From: Marinospirillum alkalitolerans | Lineage (GTDB): Bacteria; Pseudomonadota; Gammaproteobacteria; Pseudomonadales; Halomonadaceae | DNA: 64,000 nucleotides | Reading direction: 5' to 3' | Assembly (NCBI RefSeq): GCF_045055655.1 | Contig: NZ_JBANFI010000001.1 | Coordinates: forward strand, 558,001 to 622,000 | Shown: positions 16,960 through 26,344 of the stretch, one piece after another | Layout of the letters: each line of letters begins with the position of its first letter | Numbering within the stretch: position 1 is the first letter of the stretch | The notes under the pieces: generated by a model | What the model was told of the DNA's origin: nothing | The model's database searches: none | Seen by the model: only the letters and a program-made list of their open reading frames with translations | Position numbers and translations under genes: made by a program

Positions 16960-18810
16960 ATGCTAGTTAAAATTAGAGAAAAATCGCAAGGGATCTTTGC
17001 TTATATCCTGATCGGCTTAATTGCCTTGGCCTTTTCCCTGTGGGGGATGGACTCCCTTTTTACAGCTTGGAGAGGGGACCCCAATGAAGCGGCACAGGTC
17101 AATGGTGAATCCATCAGCCGCTTTCAGGTTGATCGTGCTGCACAGCAAGAGATGCAGCGTTTGATCCAAGAGCAGAACGTTTCGCCTGAGCAGCTCGACA
17201 TGGATCAGCTGCGTCGTAGTGCATTGCTTGGACTGATTCAGCAGAGCCTATTGCTCCAGGAGGCCGAGCGCCTGAATCTGCAAGTGTCGCAGCGTCAGCT
17301 GGATCGTATGACGGTGCAGTTCAGCCCCTTCCAGGATGAACAAGGGCGTTTTAGCACTAGTCAGTATGAGCAGAGCTTGCAACGTATGGGCATGAGCGCT
17401 GGCGCTTTCCAGTCCAGCCTGCGTCAGGACGAGCTGCGCGCGCAAGTGATCGAAGGCCTCACGGCGACAGATTTTGTGCTCGATCAAGAACTGGATCAGC
17501 TGCAAATTCTGCTTGGCGAGACACGCCGTTATCGCTATCAGCGTTTCTCTTGGCAGCAGTTTGCAGATCAGCAAGCGCCCAGCGAAGAAGCCATCGAGGC
17601 CTTCTATGCTCAGCATCCACAGTTGTTTATGCAGCCTGAGCGTCTTAAAGTCGATTACCTGTTGTTTGATCCCCAGTCCTTAGCTGACACCATCAGTGTT
17701 TCAGAAGCGCAGATTGAGGCTGAGTACGCCCGCTATGTTCAAACCCAGCGTGAGCTGAGCCAACGTGTGCGCCCCGCTAACCTGATGCTGACGTTCAGCA
17801 ATGCAGAAGAACGTGCCCAAGCAGAACGCCAGCTTGAAGCATGGCGTAGGGCCATCCTTGCTGGTGAAGCCGATTTTGCAGATCTGGCACGCGAGTTCTC
17901 TGCTGATCCCGTTTCAGCGCGTCGTGGTGGTACGATGAACTGGATACGTCGTGGCAGTCTCGAACCCAGCTTGGATGAGGCGATTTTTGCCTTGGCTGAA
18001 GTCGGTGATCTGACCGAAGTGGTTGAATCCAGCTCAGGTTTGCACCTGTTTCAGCTGACGGACCGTGAAGAGCCCCAGATTCCAGAACTGGCCGAAGTCC
18101 GCAGCCTGATGCGTGAGCGAGTGATGGCAGAGCCATTGCGTGAGGCGGTGACGCACCAACTGGAAGAACTGACTAACCTCAGTTTCAGCGCTGATTCACT
18201 GGATGAGGTGGCACAGGCTATGCGTCTGCCCATTGAAGAAAGTGAATGGCTGATTCGCGATCGCCTTGAAGGCTTGTGGGCGACACCCGCTGTTGCTGCG
18301 GCCCTATTCCGTGAGGAAGTTCTCGAACGTGGTTGGCTGACTGAGCCGCTGCGTCTGCCCGATGGCCGCTACTTGGTTGCGGCACGTCAGGTTTATCAGC
18401 AGGAGCAGGTGTTACCTTTAGAGCAGGTTGCTGAACAGGCCGAAGCGCTCTTGGTTCAGCGTCTGGCTGTAGAGGCTGCCCAGCAAGCCGCCCAGCTGGC
18501 GATTGAGACGCCAGAAACAGCCGAGGGTGAGTGGGTCGAAGTCGACGCCTTGGGCCGACGTCAATTTGAAGTGCCCAGCGAGATCCATCGCTTTGCCTTT
18601 AGTCTCAGCGCACCCACAGTCGCAGGTCATCAGCTCCAGCAAGGTGATGCGCTTGTCCTTGAGCTGCTGGAGATTATCCCAGGCGAGGTTTCGCAGAATG
18701 CAGATGAGCGTCGCGCCTTGGCTCAGGCCTTAGCGGCTGATCGTGAGCAGCGTCACCAGCTGTATCTTCTGTCGACGCTTGAACTGCGCAGTGAGATTAA
18801 ACTGCGTTAA
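16960..18810 (+). CDS. ppiD: Periplasmic folding chaperone PpiD (SurA-like, anchored)
   Basis: A 616-residue inner-membrane protein facing the periplasm that helps newly exported proteins fold at the Sec translocon. A short cytoplasmic N-terminus is followed by one membrane helix (about residues 11-33, FAYILIGLIALAFSLWGM), then a SurA-like N domain with QVNGESISRFQVDRA. A parvulin domain around residues 250-365 contains FADLAREFSADPVSARRGG and SSGLHLFQLTDRE. The start at 16960 has GAGGG upstream and matches family starts; an earlier in-frame ATG would add 17 residues. The length is close to E. coli PpiD (623). Confidence 0.93.
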   Translation: MLVKIREKSQGIFAYILIGLIALAFSLWGMDSLFTAWRGDPNEAAQVNGESISRFQVDRAAQQEMQRLIQEQNVSPEQLDMDQLRRSALLGLIQQSLLLQEAERLNLQVSQRQLDRMTVQFSPFQDEQGRFSTSQYEQSLQRMGMSAGAFQSSLRQDELRAQVIEGLTATDFVLDQELDQLQILLGETRRYRYQRFSWQQFADQQAPSEEAIEAFYAQHPQLFMQPERLKVDYLLFDPQSLADTISVSEAQIEAEYARYVQTQRELSQRVRPANLMLTFSNAEERAQAERQLEAWRRAILAGEADFADLAREFSADPVSARRGGTMNWIRRGSLEPSLDEAIFALAEVGDLTEVVESSSGLHLFQLTDREEPQIPELAEVRSLMRERVMAEPLREAVTHQLEELTNLSFSADSLDEVAQAMRLPIEESEWLIRDRLEGLWATPAVAAALFREEVLERGWLTEPLRLPDGRYLVAARQVYQQEQVLPLEQVAEQAEALLVQRLAVEAAQQAAQLAIETPETAEGEWVEVDALGRRQFEVPSEIHRFAFSLSAPTVAGHQLQQGDALVLELLEIIPGEVSQNADERRALAQALAADREQRHQLYLLSTLELRSEIKLR

Positions 18811-18833
18811 TTAACTGGCCTTCGCTGAACCTC

Positions 18834-18866
18834 TAAGACAGCTCATCATGGGCTGTCTTATTTTTT
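18834..18866 (+). terminator. Terminator of ppiD
   Basis: TAAGACAGC and GCTGTCTTA pair around a short loop and are followed by TTTTTT, 24 bases after the stop codon. Confidence 0.85.
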
Positions 18867-18907
18867 CAGCTTCTTGAGCAGGTCTCTATGTGAATCAGGA
18901 GTACACG

Positions 18908-19948
18908 ATGCGACTTGGACGCTTGATGCTGGATCTGGCTGGTCCGCAGCTCAGCCCTGATGAGGCGGCGTTGCTAGAGCAGCCTGCCGTAGGCGGGGTG
19001 ATTCTTTTTGCGCGCAATATCGAGAGCAAAAAGCAGGTGCAGGCCTTAACGGCCAGCATTCATGCGTTGCGTCCTGAGCTGTTGATCGCGGTGGATCAAG
19101 AAGGGGGCCGCGTACAACGCTTGCGTACAGGCTTTACCTTGCTCCCTCCCATGCGTCGTCTGGGTGAACTCTTTCTGCGTCATCCGCAAGCTGGGTTGAT
19201 GGCCAGCCGCTTTATGGGGCAGTTGATGGCGGCTGAAGTTTTAGAAGCTGGTATCGATTTCAGTTTTGCGCCTGTTCTGGATCTGGATTATCAGCAGAGC
19301 CAAGTCATAGGTGATCGTGCTTTTGCATCGATGCCAGAAGCTGTCGCCCAGTTGGCGGGTGCCTTTATTGAAGGCATGCAGGCTTTGGGGATGGCCGCGA
19401 CAGGCAAGCACTTTCCTGGTCATGGTTATGTGGCCGCCGATTCGCATACAGAGCTGCCTCTTGATCGACGCAGCTGGGAAGAAATCAATGCCAGCTGTTT
19501 GCAGCCTTTCATGGCTTTGGCACCTCAGCTACAAGGCATCATGCCCGCGCATGTGATCTATACGCAGGTTGATGATCAGCCAGCCGGCTTCTCGCGCTTT
19601 TGGATCGAGCATCTTCGCCAGCAGCTGGGGTTTCATGGTGTGGTATTCAGTGATGATCTCAGCATGGAAGGGGCCAGTCAGGCAGGCGATTTTTGCCAGC
19701 GTGCTCAGCGTGCCCTGATGGCGGGCTGCGATATGCTGTTGGTCTGCAATCAACCTGAGGCAGCGCGTCAAGTCGCGCACTGGATGCAAGCACAAGATGT
19801 TGAACCCAGTGATGCGCTGGCGATCATGAAGCCCCGTGCGGTTGACTACAGCCGCTGGCTCACGTCTCCAGAGGCGATGCTCGCGCGGCAATTGGCGGCT
19901 GCCTTGTGTGCCGAGGATTTGAGCCGTTGTGAGCACCTCTTGGTCTAA
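18908..19948 (+). CDS. nagZ: Beta-N-acetylhexosaminidase of peptidoglycan recycling
   Basis: A 346-residue cytoplasmic glycoside hydrolase family 3 enzyme that removes GlcNAc from anhydro-muropeptides during cell-wall recycling. Key motifs are AVDQEGGRVQRLR, GKHFPGHG (Lys167-His168), the mobile-loop pair Asp178 and His180, and the nucleophile Asp249 in FSDDLSMEGA. The start at 18908 has AGGAG six bases before it; an earlier GTG would lack one. The length fits the E. coli enzyme (341). The MscS-like and hpt genes follow closely and may be co-transcribed. Confidence 0.96.
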   Translation: MRLGRLMLDLAGPQLSPDEAALLEQPAVGGVILFARNIESKKQVQALTASIHALRPELLIAVDQEGGRVQRLRTGFTLLPPMRRLGELFLRHPQAGLMASRFMGQLMAAEVLEAGIDFSFAPVLDLDYQQSQVIGDRAFASMPEAVAQLAGAFIEGMQALGMAATGKHFPGHGYVAADSHTELPLDRRSWEEINASCLQPFMALAPQLQGIMPAHVIYTQVDDQPAGFSRFWIEHLRQQLGFHGVVFSDDLSMEGASQAGDFCQRAQRALMAGCDMLLVCNQPEAARQVAHWMQAQDVEPSDALAIMKPRAVDYSRWLTSPEAMLARQLAAALCAEDLSRCEHLLV

Positions 19949-19993
19949 GCCAGACGAGGCGATCCTTTGATCGAGACTAAATAGAGATCTGTT

Positions 19994-21127
19994 ATGGACA
20001 TGAACTTTTATCTTGAAAACCTGGCTTCGCTGGGGGGTGTGATCCCGATTGACTATGCCTGGATCATTCAGGTGTTTATCGTCATTTTTGTGGCTTTATT
20101 GGTCAATTATCTGGCCAAGCATTTTTTTGATCGTTTACAAAGCCGTTTTCAGGCCACGCGTAATCCTTGGGATGATTTGTTACTAGAGGCCGCGCGCAAA
20201 CCTGTTGGTGTGATGATTTGGGTGCAGGGGTTGTTGCTGGCACTGGATGTCATGCGTCTGCATGCAGATATGGATCTGCTCGGTTTGATCGATGTGGCAC
20301 GACGGGTCAGTGTTATTTTATTGATCACCTGGTTTGTGGTGCGCTTGGTTTCTGGTATGGAGCGCCTGCTCAGTGATCCCGAGGCGCGGCGTAAGCCGAT
20401 GGATCTCACCACGGCCAAAGCGATCAGTAAACTCTTGAAGGCGGCCGCTATTATCACTTCAGGGCTGGTGCTCTTGCAGACTTTGGGCTTCTCTGTCTCA
20501 GGTGTGCTGGCCTTTGGTGGTATCGGTGGTATTGCGATCGGCTTTGCCGCGCGCGATCTGCTGGCCAACTTCTTTGGTGCCTTGATGCTTTATTTCGACC
20601 GGCCTTTTGCCGTCGGAGACTGGGTGCGTTCGCCAGATCGTGAAATAGAAGGGACGGTTGAGGATATCGGCTGGCGCTTAACGCGGATTCGTACCTTTGA
20701 TCAGCGCCCCCTTTATGTCCCTAACTCTGTTTTCGCCAATATTGCGCTCGAAAACCCATCGCGCATGTTTAATCGCCGTATTTTTGAAACTATTGGTTTG
20801 CGCTACCAGGATGCCGATAAAATGCAGCTGATTATTGATCAGGTGAAAAGCTATTTACAGCAGCACCCTGAGCTGGAAACTGACAAACGGACTTTGATCG
20901 TCAACTTTAATACCTATGGTCCTTCCTCGTTGGATTTCTTTGTGTATACCTTCACCAAGACGACCAACTGGGTCGAGTTTCACCGTATTAAGCAAGAAGT
21001 CCTCTTGCACATTTTTGAGCTGATTCGTGCAGCGGGAGCCGATATTGCCTTCCCAACACGGACACTGCATTTGGCTGAGGCCGATCAACTCACCGATTCC
21101 CCCCTTCAACAGATGAGTCAATCATGA
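19994..21127 (+). CDS. MscS-family mechanosensitive channel, YnaI-like
   Basis: A 377-residue inner-membrane protein with about five membrane helices and then the MscS pore and beta domain. The pore-lining helix reads VLAFGGIGGIAIGFAARDLL, and the beta domain has RPFAVGDWVRSP, GTVEDIGWRLTRIRT and VPNSVFANIALENPSRM. This pattern is closest to the low-conductance YnaI group rather than to short MscS. It would open under membrane tension to release solutes on hypo-osmotic shock. Its stop overlaps the hpt start (ATGA), so the two are translationally coupled. Confidence 0.9.
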   Translation: MDMNFYLENLASLGGVIPIDYAWIIQVFIVIFVALLVNYLAKHFFDRLQSRFQATRNPWDDLLLEAARKPVGVMIWVQGLLLALDVMRLHADMDLLGLIDVARRVSVILLITWFVVRLVSGMERLLSDPEARRKPMDLTTAKAISKLLKAAAIITSGLVLLQTLGFSVSGVLAFGGIGGIAIGFAARDLLANFFGALMLYFDRPFAVGDWVRSPDREIEGTVEDIGWRLTRIRTFDQRPLYVPNSVFANIALENPSRMFNRRIFETIGLRYQDADKMQLIIDQVKSYLQQHPELETDKRTLIVNFNTYGPSSLDFFVYTFTKTTNWVEFHRIKQEVLLHIFELIRAAGADIAFPTRTLHLAEADQLTDSPLQQMSQS

Positions 21128-21693
21128 CAGAAGAACTTACTTTAGCCCTCAAAAAAGCCCAACAGATTCTTGCCGATGCCGATTGTTTGATCACTGAGGA
21201 GCAGATCTCAGCTGCTTTTGATCGCATGGCAGAGGACGTGACGGCCGAACTGGGCGAGCGTCTGCCACTGATTTTTTCAGTGATGAATGGTGGCCTGTTT
21301 GCGACCAGCGAGCTGGTCAAGCGCTTGAAATTCCCTTTGGAAATGGATTATATGCATGCCACTCGCTACCGCATGGAAACCAAGGGTGGTGAACTGGATT
21401 GGCGCGTTTCTCCGCAAGTGAGCCTGAAGGATCGCTATGTACTGGTGGTTGACGATATCCTTGATGAAGGAGCAACCTTAGCTGCCATTATGGAGTTTTG
21501 TCGTGCTCAGGGTGCGGCGGGCGTGTATAGCGCAGTGCTGGTCGACAAAAAGCACGATCGCAAAGCCTTCCCTGATTTGAAAGCCAGCTTTACCGGTTTA
21601 GAAGTGGAAGATCGCTTCTTGTTTGGTTGCGGTATGGACTTTCAGGGCTATTTCCGCAATCTGCCTGCGATCTATGCGCCACAAGGCTTGTAA
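21124..21693 (+). CDS. hpt: Hypoxanthine-guanine phosphoribosyltransferase
   Basis: A 189-residue type I phosphoribosyltransferase that salvages hypoxanthine and guanine with PRPP to IMP and GMP. The PRPP-binding loop is VLVVDDILDEGATL, with the acidic pair typical of the family. The flexible-loop region MHATRYRM and the purine-contacting C-terminal part (DRFLFGCGMDFQGYFRNLPAIYA) are present. It starts inside the stop codon of the channel gene. It resembles the pseudomonad-type hpt more than the shorter E. coli Hpt; the exact base preference is inferred. Confidence 0.9.
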   Translation: MTEELTLALKKAQQILADADCLITEEQISAAFDRMAEDVTAELGERLPLIFSVMNGGLFATSELVKRLKFPLEMDYMHATRYRMETKGGELDWRVSPQVSLKDRYVLVVDDILDEGATLAAIMEFCRAQGAAGVYSAVLVDKKHDRKAFPDLKASFTGLEVEDRFLFGCGMDFQGYFRNLPAIYAPQGL

Positions 21694-21740
21694 TTGAGTA
21701 TCTGATTGACCTGCTGTACTGGGCAGGTCATGGCATCACA

Positions 21741-21776
21741 AAAAAAGAGGTCGCCCTAGGGTGACCTCTTTTTTTT
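21741..21776. terminator. Bidirectional terminator between hpt and csiV
   Basis: AAAAAAGAGGTC and GACCTCTTTTTTTT form a long stem around GCCCTAGGGT and have A/T runs on both sides. It serves the hpt transcript and the converging csiV transcript. Confidence 0.9.
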
Positions 21777-21799
21777 ATCGGGAAGGCTCGCCTTGCCTT

Positions 21800-22489
21800 T
21801 TATTCAGCACGCTCAATCAGGATTAACAAGCCCAGCTGCGGGCTATCGATAAAGTGGAGCTCGCTGCTGCGCATACGGCGGCGTTGCTGCATTGGTGAAG
21901 AGGCTGTGATTTCGCTCAAGAGCGAGGTGATATCTTCTGCCGAATTCGCATGAGGCTGGGTGAGCTGGGTTGCTCGATGCTCAAAATGGTTCAGATGCAG
22001 ATCTGTCTCAAGGTGCAGAAAGCGCGCGACGCTCAGATGGAGCTGGCCGAGGAGTTCTGGATGGCCATCCACCCTCTCGCCGCCTTCGATCAGTAGCGGG
22101 ACAGTGCGATCTCGTCCGACCAGATGCATCTGAAAGGCTTCATGAAAGAGGAGGCGATAATCATCGCTGCGCTCCAGCGCCCGCGCCTGACGATTAAGCT
22201 GAGTTGGCAAGGAGCGCACTTGAGGGTGGGTACGCTGGCTCAGGCTGTGCCAGAAGGGTGTGGCCCCGAGGCTCAAGGCTTCATTCGCCGGATGGGCTGG
22301 CTGGTAGGGTGCACCTGGTCTTTCACTGGCCCCTTCGCCTGGCTCCTGAGCAAAGATCAGAATTTCGACGCGATACTCGCGCTCATTGTGACGCACTTCA
22401 GCAGAGAGTGGACTGATCAGGCCCAGCAGGAGCAGGCCACCCAGCAGCCGGCAGGTGAGTTGAGGCAGAGTCATCAGGTGCAGCTTCAT
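21800..22489 (-). CDS. csiV: CsiV-family peptidoglycan-binding protein
   Basis: A 229-residue exported protein. A signal peptide (about 1-30, GGLLLLGLISPLSA) is followed by YRVEILIFAQ, the opening of the CsiV family. The conserved C-terminal half reads RRRMRSSELHFIDSPQLGLLILIE. CsiV was described as a periplasmic protein needed for cell division and synthesis of a structural component; the family is typically adjacent to mfd, as here (17 bases from the mfd stop, same strand). The middle is poorly conserved. The assignment rests on both ends and on gene order. Confidence 0.82.
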   Translation of the reverse strand: MKLHLMTLPQLTCRLLGGLLLLGLISPLSAEVRHNEREYRVEILIFAQEPGEGASERPGAPYQPAHPANEALSLGATPFWHSLSQRTHPQVRSLPTQLNRQARALERSDDYRLLFHEAFQMHLVGRDRTVPLLIEGGERVDGHPELLGQLHLSVARFLHLETDLHLNHFEHRATQLTQPHANSAEDITSLLSEITASSPMQQRRRMRSSELHFIDSPQLGLLILIERAE

Positions 22490-22506
22490 AATGGTGTCCT
22501 ATCGTG

Positions 22507-25500
22507 TTAACTCAGCTGATCAAGCAGCTGTTCAAGTTGTTTGAAGCAGGCTTGAGCAGGCTCCATGATCAGGTTGAACTTAAGGGCCTGTTGTCCATCC
22601 AGTTGATAGTGGCGTGCCTGTGTTTGAATTAATTGGATCAAGTGGCTGGTGTTGATTTTGGGCTGATCGCCAAAATAAATCACGCCTTTTTCCTTGCCCG
22701 CATCGATGCGGGGCAGATTGAGCGCCTTGGCCTTTTGCTTGAGTGCCGCTTGTTGAAAGAGATGTTTCGCAGCCTCGGGCAGCAGGCCAAAGCGATCTAT
22801 CATCTCTACCTGTAGATCCTTGAGTTCGCTGCTAGTGGTGGCGCTGGCAATCCGCTTATAGAGCTGGAGGCGCAGGTTCACATCCGGCAGATAGTCTTCT
22901 GGAATCAAAGCCGGGAAGTAGAGGTTAATCTCTGTTCCTGAGCGCAGGGGTTCATGGGCCTGAGGTGTGCGACCTTCACGAATGGCCTGCACGGCTTCTT
23001 CTAGTAGCTCCATATAGAGGCTAAAGCCGAGTCCTTCAATCTGACCGCTTTGTTCATCACCCAAGAGCTCGCCTGCACCACGGATTTCCATATCCTGAGA
23101 GGCGAGCAGAAACCCAGCGCCGAGATCTTCATGCGCAGCGATGGCATCGAGTCTTTTCTGCGCATCGGCGGTTGGCTTTTTATCCTGCGGCGTGAGCAGA
23201 TAGGCATAGGCCTGGTGGTGAGAGCGTCCCACGCGGCCGCGCAGTTGATGCAGCTGGGCCAAACCAAACTTATCGGCGCGCTCGATAATCATCGTGTTGG
23301 CATTGGGGATATCGATCCCTGTCTCAATGATGGTCGAGCACAAGAGCAGGTTGTAGCGCTTATGGTAAAAATCCTGCATCACTCGCTCAAGCTGACGCTC
23401 AGGCATCTGACCGTGGGCGATCCCGATGCGTGCTTCGGGCAGCCATTGGCTGAGCTCTTCTGCGGTATTCTCTATGGTGCTGACTTCGTTGTGCAGATAG
23501 TAGACCTGACCACCACGCAGCAGTTCACGCAGTACCGCTTCTTTGATCAGCGCCTCCTCTTTTTTGCGCACAAAGGTTTTCACTGAGAGACGACGTGCGG
23601 GTGGGGTGGCAATAATCGACAGATCGCGTATGCCTGACATGGCCATATTCAACGTGCGCGGAATCGGCGTGGCGGTGAGTGAGAGCAGATCCACCTGGGC
23701 GCGGAGAGATTTAAGCTGCTCCTTTTGACGCACGCCAAAGCGATGCTCCTCATCGATAATCACCAGCCCCAAATCTTTAAACTGTATGGACGATTGCAAC
23801 AGCTTATGGGTGCCGATCAGGATATCCACCTGACCGGCTTCGAGCTGCTCAATCGCTTGCTGCTGTTGCTTGGCAGAGCGAAAGCGCGACAGCAGCTCAA
23901 CCTTAACCGGCCAATCGGCAAAGCGATCACGAAAGTTCTCATAGTGTTGCTGGGCGAGCAGGGTGGTTGGCACCAACACCGCCACCTGCTTACCACCATG
24001 CACGGCAACAAAGGCCGCGCGCATGGCGACTTCGGTCTTGCCGAAACCGACATCACCGCAGATAACGCGATCCATCGGGCGAGTGCGCGCCATATCGCGC
24101 AGTACGGCTTGAATGGCCAGCTCCTGATCCACTGTCTCTTCAAAAGGGAAGCTGGCGCAGAACTGATCCCAGGCACTGTCATCCAGCTCAAAAGCGTGGC
24201 CTTGTTGCGCCTCGCGTCGGGCATAGATATCGAGCAGCTCAGCGGCAGTATCACGAATCTTTTCCAGCGCTTTGCGCTTGGTTTTATCCCACTGATCTGA
24301 GCCAAGGCGATGCAGTGGGGCGCGCTCATCGGTGGTGCCTGAGTAGCGGCTGATGCGATCCAGCGCCGAGACAGGCACATAGAGCTTGGCTTCATCGGCA
24401 TAGATTAGCTGTAAGAACTCTTGCGGCTGGCCTCCAGCTTCCAGCGTGATCAGGCCTTGGTAGCGCCCGATACCGTGATCCTGATGCACTACGGGGCTGC
24501 CAATCACCAGCTCAGACAGGCTTTTGAACACCAGATCCTGATTGATTTGTGATTTTTGACGCTGGCGGCGTTGCTGGATGCGCTCGCCAAATAATTGGGC
24601 TTCAGTGACCAGCAGCAGCTTGTGCTCGGCGAGCCAACAGCCTCGATCCAAGGGAGCAATGCAGAGGCTGAGGGCTGGTCTGTGCGTGATGAAATCAAGC
24701 CAGTTGGTGCTGTCACTGGTGGCGAGTTGATGCTTGTTGAAGAGTTCGCGTAGTGCCTCCTTGCGTCCCGGACTTTCAGCGCAGATCAGAATCGCCGTGT
24801 CAGGATGCTGCTGCTGAAAAGTACGCAGGGCTTGCAAGGGATCTTGGGCCTTGGCTTGCACGCCAACTTCAGGGCAGTCGGCTGTTCTGAGATCAACATC
24901 ACCCGAGCGCGAATCGGTCACTGGCTCTGGCGTGAGCCGCACCTGGGGGTAGAGCTTACGCAGCTGTTGAATCTGCTCAGGCGTCAGATAAAGGCTTTCA
25001 GGCGGCAGGCAGGGATGCTCGATATCATGGCGCAGGCTTTCATAGCGACGCTGGATCTCTTGCCAGTAGTGTTCAGCGGCGGTCTGCACCTCGCCCATTT
25101 CAATCCACAAGCATTGGTCGGGGAGATAATCGCCCAAGTGTGCTGTATGGGTGAAAAAGAGCGGCAGCAAAAATTCAAGACCGGGTGAGACACGGCCTTG
25201 CAGCGTGTCTTGATAGATCTGGCAGCGTGAGAGATCGACATCAAAGCGGGTCTGAAACTCAGTGCGAAACAGCGCCAAGGCTTCAGGTGTCAGCGGGAAC
25301 TCTTGGGCGGGCAGTAAAGACAGGCGCTCGGTTTTCTCAAGGCTGCGTTGTGTTTCCTGATCAAAAAAGCGCAGGGATTCGAGCTCGTCATCAAAAAGCT
25401 CCAGCCTTAAGGGTTGCTCGCATCCCATCGGGAACAGATCCATCAGGCCGCCACGCACGGCAAATTCGCCATGTTCATAGACGGTATTGACGGCGCGATA

Positions 25501-25995
25501 GCCTGCCTGTTCCAGCTGTTGGCGGAACTGGTGTAAATCAAGCCGCTGACCAACTTGTAAATCAATGACTTGTGAGGCAACAAAATCTGTTGGTGCCAGC
25601 CGCTGCATTAAGGTGGTGACGGGCAGGATCAACAACCCTTGTTGTTGCTGGTGGAGATGCAGCAGCGTGCTCAGGCGTGCAGAGATAATATCCTGATGGG
25701 GTGAAAAACGATCATAAGGTAGCACTTCCCAATCAGGGAGCTGTAGGATCGGCAAATCACTGGGGGCAAAAAATGCCAGCTCGCTGGCCAACGCTTGAGC
25801 CTGTTGGCTGGAGGCACAAACGAGCACACTCAGCCCTGAGTGGCGTTGCGCGGCTTCGACGAGAGCAAGAGATTCTGCGCTGCCTTTAACACCAAGCCAG
25901 CGCTGCTGAAAATCAGCGCGTTGAGGTAAAGGATGGTGTAAAAGCGGCACGGGTGCTGCTGCCAGCGTCTGTTGCTGCGCCTGATTCATCTTCAT
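22507..25995 (-). CDS. mfd: Transcription-repair coupling factor
   Basis: A 1162-residue ATPase that removes RNA polymerase stalled at DNA damage and recruits UvrA. The N-terminal third is the UvrB-like domain, without a working helicase site. The RNA polymerase-interaction domain lies near residues 470-550 (GSPVVHQDHGIGRYQGL). The translocase has Walker A GDVGFGKTEVAMRAAF, Walker B IIDEEHRFGVRQKE, SLTATPIPRTL and motif VI QLRGRVGRSHHQAYAYLL. The C-terminal TRCF domain is present. Length is standard (E. coli 1148). Either of two closely spaced ATGs could be the start. It is divergent from gap. Confidence 0.97.
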   Translation of the reverse strand: MKMNQAQQQTLAAAPVPLLHHPLPQRADFQQRWLGVKGSAESLALVEAAQRHSGLSVLVCASSQQAQALASELAFFAPSDLPILQLPDWEVLPYDRFSPHQDIISARLSTLLHLHQQQQGLLILPVTTLMQRLAPTDFVASQVIDLQVGQRLDLHQFRQQLEQAGYRAVNTVYEHGEFAVRGGLMDLFPMGCEQPLRLELFDDELESLRFFDQETQRSLEKTERLSLLPAQEFPLTPEALALFRTEFQTRFDVDLSRCQIYQDTLQGRVSPGLEFLLPLFFTHTAHLGDYLPDQCLWIEMGEVQTAAEHYWQEIQRRYESLRHDIEHPCLPPESLYLTPEQIQQLRKLYPQVRLTPEPVTDSRSGDVDLRTADCPEVGVQAKAQDPLQALRTFQQQHPDTAILICAESPGRKEALRELFNKHQLATSDSTNWLDFITHRPALSLCIAPLDRGCWLAEHKLLLVTEAQLFGERIQQRRQRQKSQINQDLVFKSLSELVIGSPVVHQDHGIGRYQGLITLEAGGQPQEFLQLIYADEAKLYVPVSALDRISRYSGTTDERAPLHRLGSDQWDKTKRKALEKIRDTAAELLDIYARREAQQGHAFELDDSAWDQFCASFPFEETVDQELAIQAVLRDMARTRPMDRVICGDVGFGKTEVAMRAAFVAVHGGKQVAVLVPTTLLAQQHYENFRDRFADWPVKVELLSRFRSAKQQQQAIEQLEAGQVDILIGTHKLLQSSIQFKDLGLVIIDEEHRFGVRQKEQLKSLRAQVDLLSLTATPIPRTLNMAMSGIRDLSIIATPPARRLSVKTFVRKKEEALIKEAVLRELLRGGQVYYLHNEVSTIENTAEELSQWLPEARIGIAHGQMPERQLERVMQDFYHKRYNLLLCSTIIETGIDIPNANTMIIERADKFGLAQLHQLRGRVGRSHHQAYAYLLTPQDKKPTADAQKRLDAIAAHEDLGAGFLLASQDMEIRGAGELLGDEQSGQIEGLGFSLYMELLEEAVQAIREGRTPQAHEPLRSGTEINLYFPALIPEDYLPDVNLRLQLYKRIASATTSSELKDLQVEMIDRFGLLPEAAKHLFQQAALKQKAKALNLPRIDAGKEKGVIYFGDQPKINTSHLIQLIQTQARHYQLDGQQALKFNLIMEPAQACFKQLEQLLDQLS

Positions 25996-26072
25996 TCAGA
26001 GCCTGTGGTATCCAGTTAATAAGAGTTCAACAGCGGATCAAAGCTAGGCATCATAGCAGCCTCCGCACGAGG

Positions 26073-26153
26073 GCTAAAGTCTTGGTCGTTTTGCTGGACT
26101 GGCTGTGCAGCTGACAGCAAAAGCGGCCTAGGTTTTGCTAAAGTCTTAGCCGT
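26073..26153 (+). repeat. Spaced direct repeat upstream of gap
   Basis: GCTAAAGTCTTGGTCGT (26073-26089) and GCTAAAGTCTTAGCCGT (26137-26153) differ at two of 17 positions. The second forms an inverted repeat; the first is a degenerate version. This looks like a pair of operator sites for one regulator. Confidence 0.5.
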
Positions 26154-26169
26154 AAAAGGGCCATCTTAT

Positions 26170-26198
26170 TTGCCTCAGCGGCGGCCAACGCGCATAAT
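26170..26198 (+). promoter_or_regulatory. Candidate sigma70 promoter of gap
   Basis: TTGCCT (26170-26175), a 17-base spacer and CATAAT (26193-26198). Transcription would begin near 26205, giving a 5' leader of about 140 bases that includes the 12-bp palindrome. Confidence 0.5.
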
Positions 26199-26344
26199 AC
26201 CGCCGCAAAATGCACGCTCCTTGTGGTGACCTAGGTCAAAAAGTGATCCAAGTCCAACTGAGTGTGCATGGATGTGATGACCCTAGCTCAACTGGAAGCG
26301 GCGCCTGCCCGCTTCGAATAACTCAAGTTCCTGAGAGGCCACCT

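Larger units (their letters stand above)
25996..26344. promoter_or_regulatory. mfd-gap divergent control region
   Basis: A 349-base gene-free interval. It contains a 17-bp direct repeat (26073-26089 and 26137-26153, two mismatches, 64 bases apart). The second copy holds a perfect dyad GCTAA-AGTC-TTAGC. A promoter-like pair for gap lies downstream at 26170-26198. The perfect 12-bp palindrome TGACCTAGGTCA (26227-26238) would fall in the 5' end of the gap transcript, about 105 bases before its start codon. No small gene is convincing. Confidence 0.45.
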
